Shown here in pieces: positions 1-11,243 of a stretch of DNA of 64,000 nucleotides. Numbering within the stretch: position 1 is the first letter of the stretch; each line of letters begins with the position of its first letter. The translations under genes and the position numbers were made by a program. The notes beneath the pieces were generated by a model. It ran no database searches. It was not told the origin of the DNA and worked only from the letters and a program-made list of their open reading frames with translations. This DNA comes from Clitoria ternatea (taxonomy: Eukaryota; Streptophyta; Magnoliopsida; Fabales; Fabaceae), in contig CM075673.1 in the NCBI GenBank assembly GCA_037962975.1, forward strand, positions 147,208,667 through 147,272,666. The letters run 5' to 3'.

Positions 1-423
1 ATCTCACAAGCAAAGGTACCGAACTCACTGAAGGTGGCAGAACTTTACAGAAACGCCAGCAGGGCTTGCCGACGATGGCAAAAATTTCTAAAACTACCGG
101 TAGAAAACTCCAAAATTCCTGAAACTTGAGAGGAGGGTTAAACAAACTTATAGACACAAATAGAAACTAACATTTGAGTGGGAGAATTCCCCCTTTTCCT
201 CAATACACGGTTGCTGCCTAAGAGAGGGAGGATATCTGGCGCTCCGAAAATTCTCGATCGTTATTTTCCTCATCTCGATCACTCCCGATTGTGTCCAGAA
301 CGCACCAAAACTCACATGCAAGATTAGGCGGAGGGAGACGACATTGTTGCGGTCACATGCTTGTAGCATCGGGGTGAGATTAAGCTTGAAAACAATATTC
401 GACAAAGGATCAAAGAAAGAAAA
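1..423. other. Unassigned left edge
   Basis: No recognisable gene or repeat. Short minus-strand frames at 148-405 match nothing I know. It could be the first intron of the candidate gene at 424-966. Confidence 0.4.
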
Positions 424-966
424 TCAAGAAACGCTTACCGATCGAAAGGGCGATGACCGCGGATCGATGAACTGGTGGCGTAACGGCTTCGTAGAGGTGA
501 AGGCAGTGTGGGGGGGGGGGGGGGACTCACAGGCTATACCATGGCGGAAGGTGGCGGTTTTAGGTGGTGAGAAGGTGGTGGAGGCCGCGGGTGGTGATTG
601 GAATTCGGAGGAGAATTTGAGTGGATTTTGAAGGGAGGTGGTATCGTGGTGGTTGGTATGGTGAACGGTGATGATGATGATGATGGGTGAAGAGGGAAGG
701 AGGAGGAGGTTGTGTGGAGGTTGTTTGTGGCCACAAGAAATGCAAAATGGAAGGGAAAGGGAGAGAGCAAAGAAGTCGAGAGGTAAGGTGAGATTTGGAA
801 TTGAAAAACGAAGTAGGATTTTTATGTGGTAATATAGGTGTATATATAAAGAGAATGGAATTTGCTTCAAGAGGTGGGATTTGGAAATTGCGTGCTTGAA
901 ATGGGAACTGGTGAGCATGTGTGTGAAGGGATTAAGGTGGAGCAGCATGACAATATATAGGTGCAT
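424..966 (-). promoter_or_regulatory. Possible promoter and first exon of an unknown minus-strand gene
   Basis: On the minus strand a TATA-like run (plus 841-852) is followed by a pyrimidine-rich, CCA/TCA-rich leader typical of plant 5' exons, then a good 5' splice site (TCGATCG|GTAAGC, near 440). One frame stays open through the leader as a Pro/Ser/Thr-rich stretch that could be UTR or a transit peptide; no start codon is convincing. The remainder would lie off the left edge. Confidence 0.25.
510..524 (+). repeat. G15 homopolymer
   Basis: Fifteen consecutive G on the plus strand. It falls in the candidate minus-strand leader (C15 there), so length changes would shift any reading frame. It is the only long G run in the window. 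Confidence 0.95.
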
Positions 967-1084
967 CGCATGGCATGGTCATGTAATGGCATATCATGGT
1001 AACATGACATCTTAATGGTGGCTCCTTAGGAGACAAGCAGTGTGAATCACAAGAAAGAGAGGAGAGGTGGCATGCATGAAGTTG

Positions 1085-1363
1085 TAGGGGTTTTCGGTAC
1101 GAGTACATTGAAAAAAGAATGAAGTAAATTCGGTGCCCTACGAGGGAGATATGTTCATTTTACTGAAACCTGGTTTGATGGTGATGAACTGAAAACAGCC
1201 CTGAAATGATTTATTAAACTCCACTTGTGGGGCGAGAACTAGCCATCAGAGTCATCAAGAAAGTTGTAGATAATTTCGTTAGGAGAATTATGAAATAGGA
1301 ATCACGCAGATAAAGCATCGTATGAATGAGTTATGAGTTTTCTATAGCGAACCATGCACGATT
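1085..1363. mobile_element. Gypsy-like repeat, left part, split by CACTA
   Basis: GTGCCCTACGAGGGAGATAT, GAAAACAGCCCTGAAATGA, GGGCGAGAACTAGCCATCAG and GTTGTAGATAATTTCGTTAG are blocks I associate with large gypsy (Del/Tekay-type) repeats of plants. Removing the CACTA element joins this segment smoothly to 4360 onward. Borders and orientation are uncertain. Confidence 0.45.
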
Positions 1364-1402
1364 CACTAATGCAAAAATAGGATTTAACATCTTTTTTTAG
1401 AC

Positions 1403-1698
1403 ATTTCACATCGGTTTTCATACCGATGTGGATTTGGCCGTTGTGAAATATAGGGACATCTCATATCGATTTTAAAACCGATGTGAAATATGACTTACCA
1501 CATTGGTTTTTTTAAAAAAACATATGTGAAATCTCTTTTTCACATCGGTTTATTGTAAAACAGATGTGAAAAAAAGGACATTTAACAACGGTTTTAGGAC
1601 AAACTGATGTGAAAATGGGATCTAACAACGGTTTTTAAAAAAACCGTTGTGAAAAATGGCCATCTAACATCGGTTTTTTATAAAACTGATGTGAAAAC
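1403..1698. repeat. CACTA left subterminal palindrome array
   Basis: About seven diverged copies of a 24-30 bp unit, each a palindrome of CACATCGGTTTT, a short A/T spacer, and AAAACCGATGTG. Unit centres lie near 1419, 1472, 1515, 1555, 1599, 1640 and 1682. Each could form a hairpin. Confidence 0.9.
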
Positions 1699-1699
1699 T

Positions 1700-3404
1700 A
1701 GCTTATTTTTTTTACTTTTTATTATCTTTTTATAATGATATATTAATTTTGTTAACGAAACCTGGACAAGTTATTTTCAATATTCATCCTGAATATATTC
1801 ATTTTTCATTACGATTCCTGGATATACATTTATACAACACATAGAAAATAAATGTATAATGTACTTACAATCATATGCATTACACTACATTAATTTAAAC
1901 AACTCTACATAATGCATAAAGCACCCCATTTTCATTACAAACATACCTACATTAAGAATTTACATGTGAAAAAATGAGAACCATACACATCATTTTTAAC
2001 ACAAATATAACTTGAACTGGTCTGAACCGGGGTCTAGGATCCGGTGTGGGACCAACCACAAAAGTATAGGTGCTTTAGGGTTTGTACACCGGTACAGTGG
2101 GTATCCGATATTGTAATCCGGCCTCTCAGTGGGAGAAACCGGTCTTGTTGTCCTAGAGATCCTTCACACCAGCATTTCGCGTCGAAAAGGGGCGAAAGGT
2201 GGTGCCACCTGCGAAGATTCTCTGACGCTCAAGTTAGAAGAGTGTATGAAACTCAGTGAATACTTAAGCAATGCAATAGTGAAGATGTAAGATAGAACAA
2301 CGTAACCTCGCATGTGTATTGGAATATGCTATTTATAGTTGAACGTAGGAAATGAATCGTTGGATGCAAGTAGGCCCCTTGGTTCTGATAGCGTGTAGAG
2401 TGTATCAATCAAGATGACTCAATACTCAGAGTGTGTCAGGGGGTAGGTCAATTATCAGAGTACGATCCTGTGATAGGGGTGGAGGATAATCACCTTTCCG
2501 TATATTTCGCTGACAATTGTACTTACTCTCTGAGATAATTGACAGACACATTCCGCTATGCAGGGTATCTTCGCTGATAAGTTATAAGGAACTCTTATCT
2601 CATAATGGTCCCGAGGCAAACGGTTATTCATATCGTGCAAATGAGAACGAATGAGGCATTCGTCGTGTCGAGGACGAATGAAGCATTCGATGGAGTGAGA
2701 ACGGATAAAGTGACAATGAATACTGTCTTCCTGTAACACTGGATCCTCCTTTAAGAGGTCACTCTGACGTCATACTTTAGGTACCGGTATCCAGACCGGA
2801 TCATAACTAATTTCATATTCAAGTTCTCTTAGGCATTTTAATAAACATGTTTAAGGAAAAAATTAGTAGCCCACCTCAACCATACACACATATACATATC
2901 CAATGCAAAAACCCATTTTCAATACAAAAAGTAATTATTTCAACACAACTCGAGTTCTCTTGGGTATTTTAACAAACATCTTAAAGGAAAAAAACACATA
3001 CACATATTCAAGACAAAAACTCATTTTCAACACAAAAAAGAAGTCATATCCAACACATGAAAAGGATGGGAAGTGGAAGAAATTTACAATAATAGAGCTC
3101 AAGATGTGGAGTTAAAGAAGATAAAATTGGAGAAAGTTGTACACGAGCTGAATATGAAGCTTTCACGCGATGGAGAAACTTGCAATGGGTGATGAAGAGC
3201 ACGACATTGCATGATGGAGAGATGAAGAGCTGCAAAATGTTACAAATATCATTGCAAATCGTGTAATGGAGAAATGAGATGGAGAGCACATTGTTGAGAG
3301 CATATCATTCGTGAGAGAGAGCACACTGTCGCTACTTTGTAATGAAAAAATAATGAAAGGCAAAAAGCACATTGTTACCGAAAGTTAAAAAAAAGTTACG
3401 CTAC
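1700..3404. other. CACTA interior, non-coding
   Basis: AT-rich with no transposase homology. A less AT-rich block at about 2013-2817 (rich in CCGG) begins GAACTGGTCTGAACCGG and contains a TATA-like TGCTATTTATAG near 2325; it looks like a separate insertion such as a solo LTR, but the ends are not defined. 2820-3057 holds two diverged copies of a roughly 120-bp unit (GTTCTCTTRGGYATTTTAA ... CCATTTTCAAYACAAAA). Confidence 0.5.
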
Positions 3405-4320
3405 TTTCCACATCGGTTTTTTGAAAAACCAATATGGTATCCCCTCTTTTAGCAAGAAAAAAATAACGTAAACAACAAAAAGTACACTGTCGCGCAAATG
3501 AAAAAATGAACTCTAATTCCACATCGATTTTTTGAAAAACCGATATGGTATCCTAGAAAAAAAATAACGTAAACAACAAAAAATACTTTGTCGTGTAAAT
3601 AAAAAAATGAACTCTATATTCCATATCGGTTTTTTGAAAAACCGATGTAGTATCCCTTCTAGCAAAATAATAATAATAAAGCGCGCAAGTAAAGGCACAT
3701 TGTTGCGAAAAAAATGAAAAGAAAAAAACGAACTCTATATTCCACATCAGTTTTTTAAAAAACCGATATGGTATCCCCTCTTTTAGCAAAAAAAAATAAA
3801 GCACGCCAGTAAAGGCACATGTATCGTCAAATGGGCAGGATAATTTTCACCATCCATATCGATTTCTAAGGAAAATTGATGTTAAAAACCTATATTATTT
3901 CAAATTTTTTATTTCAAAAAAATTAAAATGTCCACGATACCACATCGGTTTTTATAGAAAACCGATGTTAAAAACTTGATATCCTTTTTAATTTTTTTTA
4001 TTTTATGAAGTCCATTTGCTTTACGTTTGGTATATGTTCACTGTAGCATAATGCGTTGGGTGGTTATTTTAATCTTTTAAACGTTTTCCACATCGGTTTT
4101 ATGAAAAACGTTGTCTAATATTGTCAAGCAAACTTTGCACATATTTTTAAAATTGCCACCGCGTAAATATTTAACATCAGTTTTAAAAAAACTGATGTGA
4201 TAAACTATTTTCCACATCGGTTTTTAATAAAGACCGATGTGAAATGTGGTCTGAAGTTACATATAATTTCAAAATTGCCACCGCATGATATTTCGCATCT
4301 ATTTTTATTAAACCGTGGTG
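3405..4320. repeat. CACTA right subterminal palindrome array
   Basis: At least nine more copies of the ACATCGGTTTT/AAAACCGATGTG palindrome, several embedded in a longer repeating unit that also contains AAAATAACGTAAACAACAAA and a GGTATCCC tail (3480-3800). The array is longer and more complex than the left one. Confidence 0.88.
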
Positions 4321-4356
4321 AACTTTACAATGCGAAATGGTACTTTTGCACTAGTG

Positions 4357-5672
4357 ATTTAACAAGATTAAAGAACAAACTTTCAGAGTTTGAGTCCTTG
4401 ATTCTCAATTCGGGGGTGATTGGTTGTGAATATGCTTTCTAGGCTAGAAATAGAAGTTGTTAGGTTTTTTGTAACAAAGAAACCAAGACAAGAATTTCTT
4501 GATTTCGATATCGTATGCAGAACTTATGCTTGAAACACTGAAGGTGTTCATGTCGAACTCAGGGGTTCCAATTGAACGAGACGTTTCTTCAAGAAACTGG
4601 GTCAATGAGATCCGAATTAGAGTTGGGTCACTTTAAGAGAAGTGTTTAGAACGATGAAATGGATCATTAGGGACTGATCGCGTTGGAATTGGACACCCAT
4701 AAGTGCTTGCACGACCAAACATAGGAGGTACCTGAAGTACGGGTCGGGTCTATGGGTCCAAACCTGTTCTCCTTGATTTACTTCAAGGTTTACTCTAACT
4801 CGACTAGCTTCCCTATCGAATTACTAGTCTTAGGCTAGATTGTTGATACCTAACTATTTACTAGGTTCTGAAGCCATATTCAAGAACCCGATAATATTTT
4901 ATTATTAATTTTTACTAAATAAATATTAATTTTTACTAAATAAATATTAATTAAATATTTTTATTATGGAATAACATATATATTTTCAAAAATATATAAA
5001 TAAATATTAATTACATTATTAAACATTATTTTTAATTACTATATAATTAAATATTATTATCGAGTAAATATCATTAATTAATATTAACTAAATATGATTA
5101 CGAAACATCATTACCGAAGGTTAATTAATACTGAACAGATTTACTACTACTAAACAAATATTGACATATTACTACTAAACAGATATCATAATTATTAAAC
5201 ATTTTTATTACGTACCTCTCTTATTGTCACGGGTTATCTGTTTATTCTTATTTTCTCACATTCCTGCATTCCTTTTTACTATCACCCGTCCTTTTTGGGT
5301 CTTTGCATTTTGCACTAGGTCATCTAACTCATTGATCGAACTCATCCTCACTGTTGTCTTGCAAGAAAGACAACCCATGGGGCAGGCTAAAGCCTAATGC
5401 TTTCTTTCAGAAAGCTTAACAAGGTTGTTACACTCTCCCTACCTTGTAGGAATTTTGTCCTTGAAATTCATGGCACTCACTACAGGCATCAAGGTAACCT
5501 GGGCTATTGACCCTTAGTGCCCCCATCTGATGCTTCAATTACTTGAGCCCAATCAAGTAGTTCATACAACACAAGTCTTATTAACTAATAACAAACAAAC
5601 TTTCAGAGTATAGTGGCGCATGGTAGTCCAAACCCCAAGCCTGTTGAATCGACCATGCTCTGATACCACCAG
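4357..5672 (-). mobile_element. Deleted gypsy LTR retrotransposon remnant
   Basis: On the minus strand GAATTTCAAGGACAAAATTC followed by a purine tract and TGTAACAACC (5421-5468) is the classic gypsy 3' junction of pol end, polypurine tract and LTR start. Then 5653-5668 is TGGTATCAGAGCATGG on the minus strand, an initiator-tRNA-Met primer-binding site next to a TGTAACACCC LTR edge at 5673. Only about 200 bp of interior remain between the two marks, so nearly all of gag-pol is deleted. 4870-5220 is extremely AT-rich. Confidence 0.6.
5653..5668 (-). promoter_or_regulatory. Primer-binding site (initiator tRNA-Met type)
   Basis: Minus-strand TGGTATCAGAGCATGG, complementary to the 3' end of plant initiator tRNA-Met. 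It marks the inner border of a 5' LTR extending rightward from 5673. Confidence 0.65.
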
Positions 5673-8094
5673 TGTAACACCCTCGATTAACTAGGACAAG
5701 CCCTTCCACTAGATCATCCTACTTAACTAAGAGATGTTAATGTATTTAAGCTAGTTGATATGTTCCTTTCAGACTTATGTTAATGTATTTAACCTATGGA
5801 GAACCATATTCAATCTTTTAGCCAAACTCATTATTGATTTATGAAAATCCATATTTTCAATTAATTCCTCAAAAGATTTGGATTGCTTCCAAACATTAGT
5901 TATCTCTCAATCAATCCTGATTGTTTATGATCACCTAGGTTCATCTCTAAATCACTAGGTGCAATGAGCAAAAATCAAATTGAATAGAAAATAGAAATTT
6001 ATTGAATCAGAAACCAATGTAAATCATACAAGCATTGTCACATCTCTTTCATCCCAAGAAAAAGGGGTTTTGTTACTCATGATACAATAACACCTTAAAC
6101 TAAGATTCAAGAAAAGATGAACAATAGAAAACATTACACTTTATAGGTGAACAAATCCAGATCAAGTACGGAAGGGCTTTCACGTTCTTCATGGATCAAT
6201 CCTTGTTGTTTCTCTATTCTTCCCTTTTCTCTCCTCTATTCTCTGTCCTTTCAGCCATTACCAAGTTGCAGAAAATTTAGAATCCTTTTCAATACCTAAG
6301 GCTGTAGAATTTAAGTTATCTACATAGCTCAAACCACGACTGTGGGAGGTTCCACAACCAGGTTTTGGTTCTCTCTAGATGGGCAGAAAATTTGGTAGCT
6401 TCAAGGTAGTGTAAACCATGGCCTGGTAGTGGTTTTTTGCCACGACCGTGGTTCTCTCTAGGTATCCCCTTTTGCTTATTTTGGATCCTTGCCTCTTGCC
6501 ATGTTCTTATCAAGTCCAACTGAGTGTAAAACATGTCTTCAGATAGCTTGAAATAACAAGAATATAGTGAAACAAAAGTATCCTAGAAGCAAAAGTGGAA
6601 GGAAAACAAATAACATGGGGGGAAAGGGGAAATGCAATCCAACATGTTCTAAAAACCCTAATGAAATGACCCTAAATAAAATGTTCCAAGACACTCACCA
6701 TAAACTTATATTAGTTGCACAACTGTAAGATCATCATTAGTAGATCAAGATCAGTTGCATCACAAAGTTCAAGATGAAGACGAGTATATCAAGATCAATT
6801 ACATCATAAATCATGATGAAGATATCAAAATTAGTTACATCACAATTTCAAGATCATCATCAATAACTAAAGATTGGAAGATCTTGTTGTTCAAAGATCA
6901 TCTTCAACAATTCCTTGTTTAATAGCTTAGTTGAATCAAAGCATTAATGATCTCATGCTTAAAGTTAGCTCAATGGCATCAACATCAACTTACATTAGAA
7001 GTTTTCCTTCACTAACAACATCACTCAACTTTTGAACTATGGTACAACTTGTTGTAACATCAAGAATGAGTATGACACACCAAGAAAAGCACCAATGCAT
7101 GTCTTATGCTTACTGAATACACTATGGAAATATTATCACCCATCAGCATAACTTTCCTAAATCAAGTATTTACATCAATAGACACTTCATCAATAGTTTC
7201 ATCAAAAGCACTTTATTATGAAAGAGAAAGCACGATGTACTCTTTCTTGACTTTATAGGAAATTTCTAGCCCTGTTAATCAAAGGCTCCAACAACAACTA
7301 TATTTGGGCTCAAGACTAAAGTAGTGAAGTATAAAAGTAGTAACTCTTGAGAGAGAAATTAAGATACTACATTGAAAGCTTACATTCTCTTTCTGAACTC
7401 TGTCCCAGACTTTCTTATCGCATTTATTGTACATTCTTGTAAAAAGCTTGTAATATCCATAGAACAAAAAGTGTTTCAAAGTAATGATTAAGTATGGGTT
7501 TATCTAGTAATGAGTTAACTGTCCAAGAGATTTGGAGAGGAACTTTTCACTAAGACCTATTCATACACAAGCCTAAAAAGTCCTTTTAAAAGGAAATTCA
7601 AACTAAGGGGGAGCCATGAGTCTATGTGAGTTCAAAGCCTACAGAGGCTACTATGTTGTAAGAAATTCTAGTTTGTGATTTGAAGAGGCCGGGTGATAAT
7701 ACTTGTTCTATTTTTTGAAATAGTGAAAATAGTATCTTTATGTGGGGACTAGATGTAGCCTCGACTTTGGAGGTGAATTAGGATAAACTGTGTCTACTAG
7801 TCACTTTCTCTTACTATTTTAATACTGCTACTTATTTTTGTTTGACTGGTAAATAAACAAAAATTGTCCTGCCATTGAACTCAGGTTTTGATAACTAAAC
7901 TTATTTTTGTCAAACAACTTTAGTTCCACCTTCTCAAGGTTTACTTTCAATTCAACATCATTTAACATATCACTAATTAAGAGAAAACCTTTTAAGAGTC
8001 TTTTGAAACTATTAAACTTTTCATCATCACTAAGAAGTACATTAGCAGAAACTTTAACTGTTATATTATCTCTTATCACTAGCCTAGAAAGTTT
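5673..8094. other. Old LTR-like and repeat sequence, unassigned
   Basis: No intact gene. 5673 onward begins as an LTR edge (TGTAACACCC) and then changes character. 6721-6900 has local direct repeats of AAGATCA-type and AGTTRCATCACAA words. A purine run AACTAAGGGGGAGCC at 7599-7613 resembles a polypurine tract. Short minus-strand frames here (6316-6534, 7279-7479, 7828-8079) are not recognisable proteins. Confidence 0.4.
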
Positions 8095-8440
8095 TTAAAA
8101 GTCACTAGTGACAATATTAGTTGGATTATAGATCTCAACCACAAATTCTCGACTTGCCTCATGTAATGCAAAAAATTTTACATGATTTGAAGTAGTTATT
8201 TTAGTTTGTTTTATGGACAGCCATGAAATCTCTATACCTTTACATGGAAACAAATAACCTATTTGTGACTGACCATTATGATGGTTCGACAAATAACCTT
8301 CACTTGCATAAACAATTAGGTCTACCTTAGATATATTTGGTAAAATAAATCTATATCCGTTGTACCTTTAAGGTGGTGAAGTACATGCTTAATCTCATTC
8401 CAATGTCCTTTTATATTCATGGGTTCAATACTCACCTTTC
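8095..8440 (-). pseudogene. Copia retrotransposon RNase H fragment
   Basis: Minus-strand translation in two frames gives RHWNEIKHVLHHLKGT, then GYLSNHHNGQSQIGYLFPC, ISWLSIKQTKITTS and ALHEASREFV: the end of reverse transcriptase and RNase H of a Ty1/copia element (usual pattern GYVFTCGGTAISWRSTKQ). Frameshifted and lacking flanking domains, so an old fragment unrelated to copia A-G. Confidence 0.75.
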
Positions 8441-9849
8441 TACATTTATTTAATTTCTTAACTCACCAGCAAATCAAATTTCAACACGTGTTTGAGTTTG
8501 TTTAGTGGCATACGTGTTAGGCATGTCATGTCATTAACGATGTTAGCCAAACCTAAAACGAACTCAAAGGATAAGGGACAATGAATAGATTTTGCCAAAA
8601 TATTAAGAAGGTAGCCAAACGAATCAGGATTACATACACAAGACTATCACTTGACAAATGTTTAGTGGCTGGCTATCTAATATTTGCATAAATGTTTGTT
8701 CTTAGTTTCCCCTTAAAATCTTTTACTAAAACAGAGGTCATTCAGTCTTTTTATCCTTAACTTTTCTAAAGCTTAAAGGCTAAGGGACTTGTGTTCCTTC
8801 CGTATCATGTCTAGCCCATTATTGGCAATTTACCATTCTTCACCTATACTAGACTCAAGATCTTGTTCCCTCCCAAATTCATCACACTTGCACATAAACC
8901 CCAAGAATTTTCTCTATTTACAACCTTCTTATCTTGCGTCCAAAATCATGGACAAAATATTGATTTCACTAATACAAATTTTTATAAAATTAATTAGTTA
9001 CCAAATTAGAATAAAGATGATATCTTCTCTTTATATATAGGACCTAATGTATCATCTATTGTCTCGAGTGTTATAATAAGAAAAGTAGGGATGTCAACAA
9101 GGGATTGGATTAATGCAAACATGGATACTCACAGTAAAAGAACAAGTAACTACTGATATTTTTTTACATATAACATTTTTTTAAATAATAATATAAAAAA
9201 TATTATGTAACATAAAATAAAATATTATTTTAATATGATATAAATTAGTATTATATATTATAATCATGGAACAAATATTTAAAAATATCATCATGAAACA
9301 ATATTTTAAAAAAATTCTCATTTTAACATGATAAAGAGACTCAAATTTAAATATATTTAATAAGAATAAAATATTGATACCTAGATAGGCATCCACGAGT
9401 CAGGTAGTGTAATACTTGTGTCCACCCATTTAATGAATATACATATAACTTATGTTGGATGCGCATTTTTTTGCCACCCCTAAAAAAACACTATGATGTG
9501 TTAACATCTCTAGCTTTTTGGTGAACAATTCTAATGACCAATGAATGATGATACACGACAAAACTAGCAATTTGGTTTAGAGTATCCAAAATATCATAAT
9601 TTTAAATGTTAAAGAAAAGAGCACACAATGCGATGTACAAGATGACTTCACCCCTCTCGCTTGTACTGGTGCTCCAAGATTTACATTTGATATCCCCAAA
9701 ATAGGAGCTTATCACAGGAGGAAGCATCAAATAAAATAATTGAATAAAAAAGTATAAATTATCTAACAAAACATTGATAATAGAGGTATCATCGGGAGAA
9801 GAAAAACAGACAAAATTCCCATGATGTATTCATCATCAAATACAAACAC
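8441..9849. other. AT-rich intergenic sequence
   Basis: No gene, RNA or transposon end recognised. 9160-9370 is almost pure A/T. It separates the repeat remnants from the 3' end of PNP1. Confidence 0.5.
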
Positions 9850-10196
9850 CGGAAGCGTCACAGTGAGATATGACTATACAGAAAGGAGCAGCGGATATTA
9901 AGCTCTTTCGCCTTTCCTGCCTACGCAGGGTTATCTGCCCTTTAGAAGCAAAAGTCCCATGGCTTCCTATATTCCAGTTTAGGCAGCATGTACCAACAAT
10001 CTTCACTGCCAATAAGATCAGAACGATCAGTGTGCAAGAAAACCCGAAGAATCATGCTTGTAGAAAACAAAATTTTAGATCAGATATTGGCAATCATACT
10101 AGTTAGTGATTACTTATTATGAATCTATGGTAAACATAAAGTTGAACTGCCAGCCACGTACAGAAATCATCATTACAAATAATGTCAGTTCTAAAA

Positions 10197-10361
10197 AAGG
10201 GCAACACACTACATGAGGCTCCCAGCCAATGGGATTTGGGAAGGGGGGACATCTGCAATCTTATCCTCACAAGTGGAGAGACTGTTTCCAAATTTTGAAC
10301 GGGTGACATTCAGGTCACAAGGCAACAACCTTATCAGTGTGCCAAGGGCCGAGGCTCACCC
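10197..10361 (-). mobile_element. SINE of the plant Au type
   Basis: On the minus strand the segment opens GGGTGAGCCTCGGC (Pol III A-box region), continues GGTTGTTGCCTTGTGACC, GTTCAAAATTTGGAAACAG (B-box region and downstream core), and ends GGGAGCCTC...TTGCCCTTTTT. This order of blocks is characteristic of the tRNA-derived Au SINE family. A 7-bp direct repeat TCTAAAA flanks it (10190-10196 and 10362-10368). The B box is degenerate, so it is probably inactive. Confidence 0.82.
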
Positions 10362-10425
10362 TCTAAAAGCCTATGTTCTGCAGTTACCAAATTATCATTT
10401 AAAGTAAATAATCAAATTGATCATT

Positions 10426-10641
10426 GAAAGATAGGGTGGTCATCAATTATGTTCCTAAAATGATGGTCACTTAATAAATCCTCCAAACATTGGATTTGCA
10501 AACATGTTGATCCCTAGACCTTTCTAAGCGGTTTTAGTGAAGGGTTTAGTGATCAACATGTTGTTCAAATCATAACTTTCAAAATACTTAATCGGTGACC
10601 ATCACGTTCGAGGGACCTAGTTGGTGACCACCCTATTTTTC
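10426..10641. mobile_element. MITE-like inverted repeat
   Basis: About 216 bp with imperfect terminal inverted repeats: GAAAGATAGGGTGGTCA at the left and its near-complement TGACCACCCTATTTTTC at the right. The similarity extends inward about 50 bp (GATGGTCAC motifs). No reading frame and no clear target duplication; family not assigned. Confidence 0.55.
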
Positions 10642-10907
10642 TAAGACTAACTTGACTATTTACTCTCCCATTTATAGTGTTATCAAAAGAGAAATTAAGG
10701 AAAGATTAAAGAGTTTGGGTATTTGTAGATGGGAAGGATATCAAGATCAGCATAATGAATCAGAGAGAATCAATATAGGATGCTCATACCATTTATCTGT
10801 TAGTTTGTGAGAGCTAGCAACCACAGCCTTCGTGCATATGAAACCAAAATTTTCCTCATATGCATCACCATTCTCTGCTTTGCTTGCAAATATGTTGGCT
10901 ATCAGTT

Positions 10908-11243
10908 TTATGCCTCTCCACTAACCAAACTATTTTCATCTTTACTAGAGACACTACCAATTTCTCTGTTGCTACTTTTCTTTATCTTGTCTTTGTTGGT
11001 GAAAGGCTTATCCTGGGACTGGCCAACCAATTTCCTGACAAACTTTTTTGATGGAATTACAGAATTGTCCTCTGAATTCCTTTTAGAAGAGGCTGAGACT
11101 TTGGGGTTGCTAGATTTATCCTTAGGCTGTTCAATATTCTCTTCCGATACACCATCTTTTGGGAGGCTGGAATTTGAGTTTTCTGGATCTGTATCAGGAA
11201 GCAGTGCTCGGTGACTAAGGCGCAGCTGTCCTTTATCATTTAT
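10908..11243 (-). CDS. PNP1: PNP1 last exon: end of S1 domain and C-terminal tail
   Basis: 111 codons plus TAA at 10908-10910. Begins INDKGQLRLSHRALLP (end of S1), then a low-complexity, Lys/Ser/Asn-rich tail ending SLVSGEA. Acceptor is GGCAG. The long plus-strand reading frame over the same bases is its antisense shadow. Confidence 0.93.
   Translation of the reverse strand: MNDKGQLRLSHRALLPDTDPENSNSSLPKDGVSEENIEQPKDKSSNPKVSASSKRNSEDNSVIPSKKFVRKLVGQSQDKPFTNKDKIKKSSNREIGSVSSKDENSLVSGEA

Larger units (their letters stand above)
1364..4356. mobile_element. Non-autonomous CACTA (En/Spm) DNA transposon
   Basis: 2993 bp. The left end reads CACTAATGCAAAAATAGGAT and the right end, reverse-complemented, CACTAGTGCAAAAGTACCAT. 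The 3-bp target duplication is ATT (1361-1363 and 4357-4359), as expected for CACTA elements. Both ends carry arrays of ACATCGGTTTT palindromes, the usual subterminal transposase-binding arrangement. No TNPA/TNPD-like or other transposase frame is present, so it would depend on a partner in trans. Confidence 0.92.
9850..10907 (-). other. Probable PNP1 3' UTR and 3' flank
   Basis: Sequence downstream of the PNP1 stop codon. It includes a SINE (10197-10361) and a MITE-like inverted repeat (10426-10641). A possible 3' UTR intron has a donor reading ATG|GTATGA at 10789 and an acceptor reading CTGCAG at 10378. 9850-10190 is less AT-rich than the surroundings and has no convincing reading frame, as expected of an untranslated exon. 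The true end of transcription cannot be seen. Confidence 0.4.

Noticed and set aside
424..966. 180-residue minus-strand reading frame as a protein
   Set aside because: Low-complexity composition, no recognisable domain, starts upstream of the TATA-like run; better explained as a CT-rich leader ending at a splice donor.
1403..4320. CRISPR-like repeat-spacer array
   Set aside because: Repeats are diverged palindromes of uneven spacing inside a CACTA transposon with exact ends; plant context.
5653..5668. tRNA gene fragment
   Set aside because: Only the 3' complement of initiator tRNA-Met, placed at an LTR edge; a primer-binding site, not a tRNA gene.
6316..6534. 72-residue minus-strand frame
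   Set aside because: No recognisable motif, lies in LTR-like repeat sequence.
10807..11214. 135-residue plus-strand frame with hydrophobic stretch
   Set aside because: It is antisense to the last PNP1 exon; the minus strand has the conserved S1 sequence and an in-phase splice acceptor.
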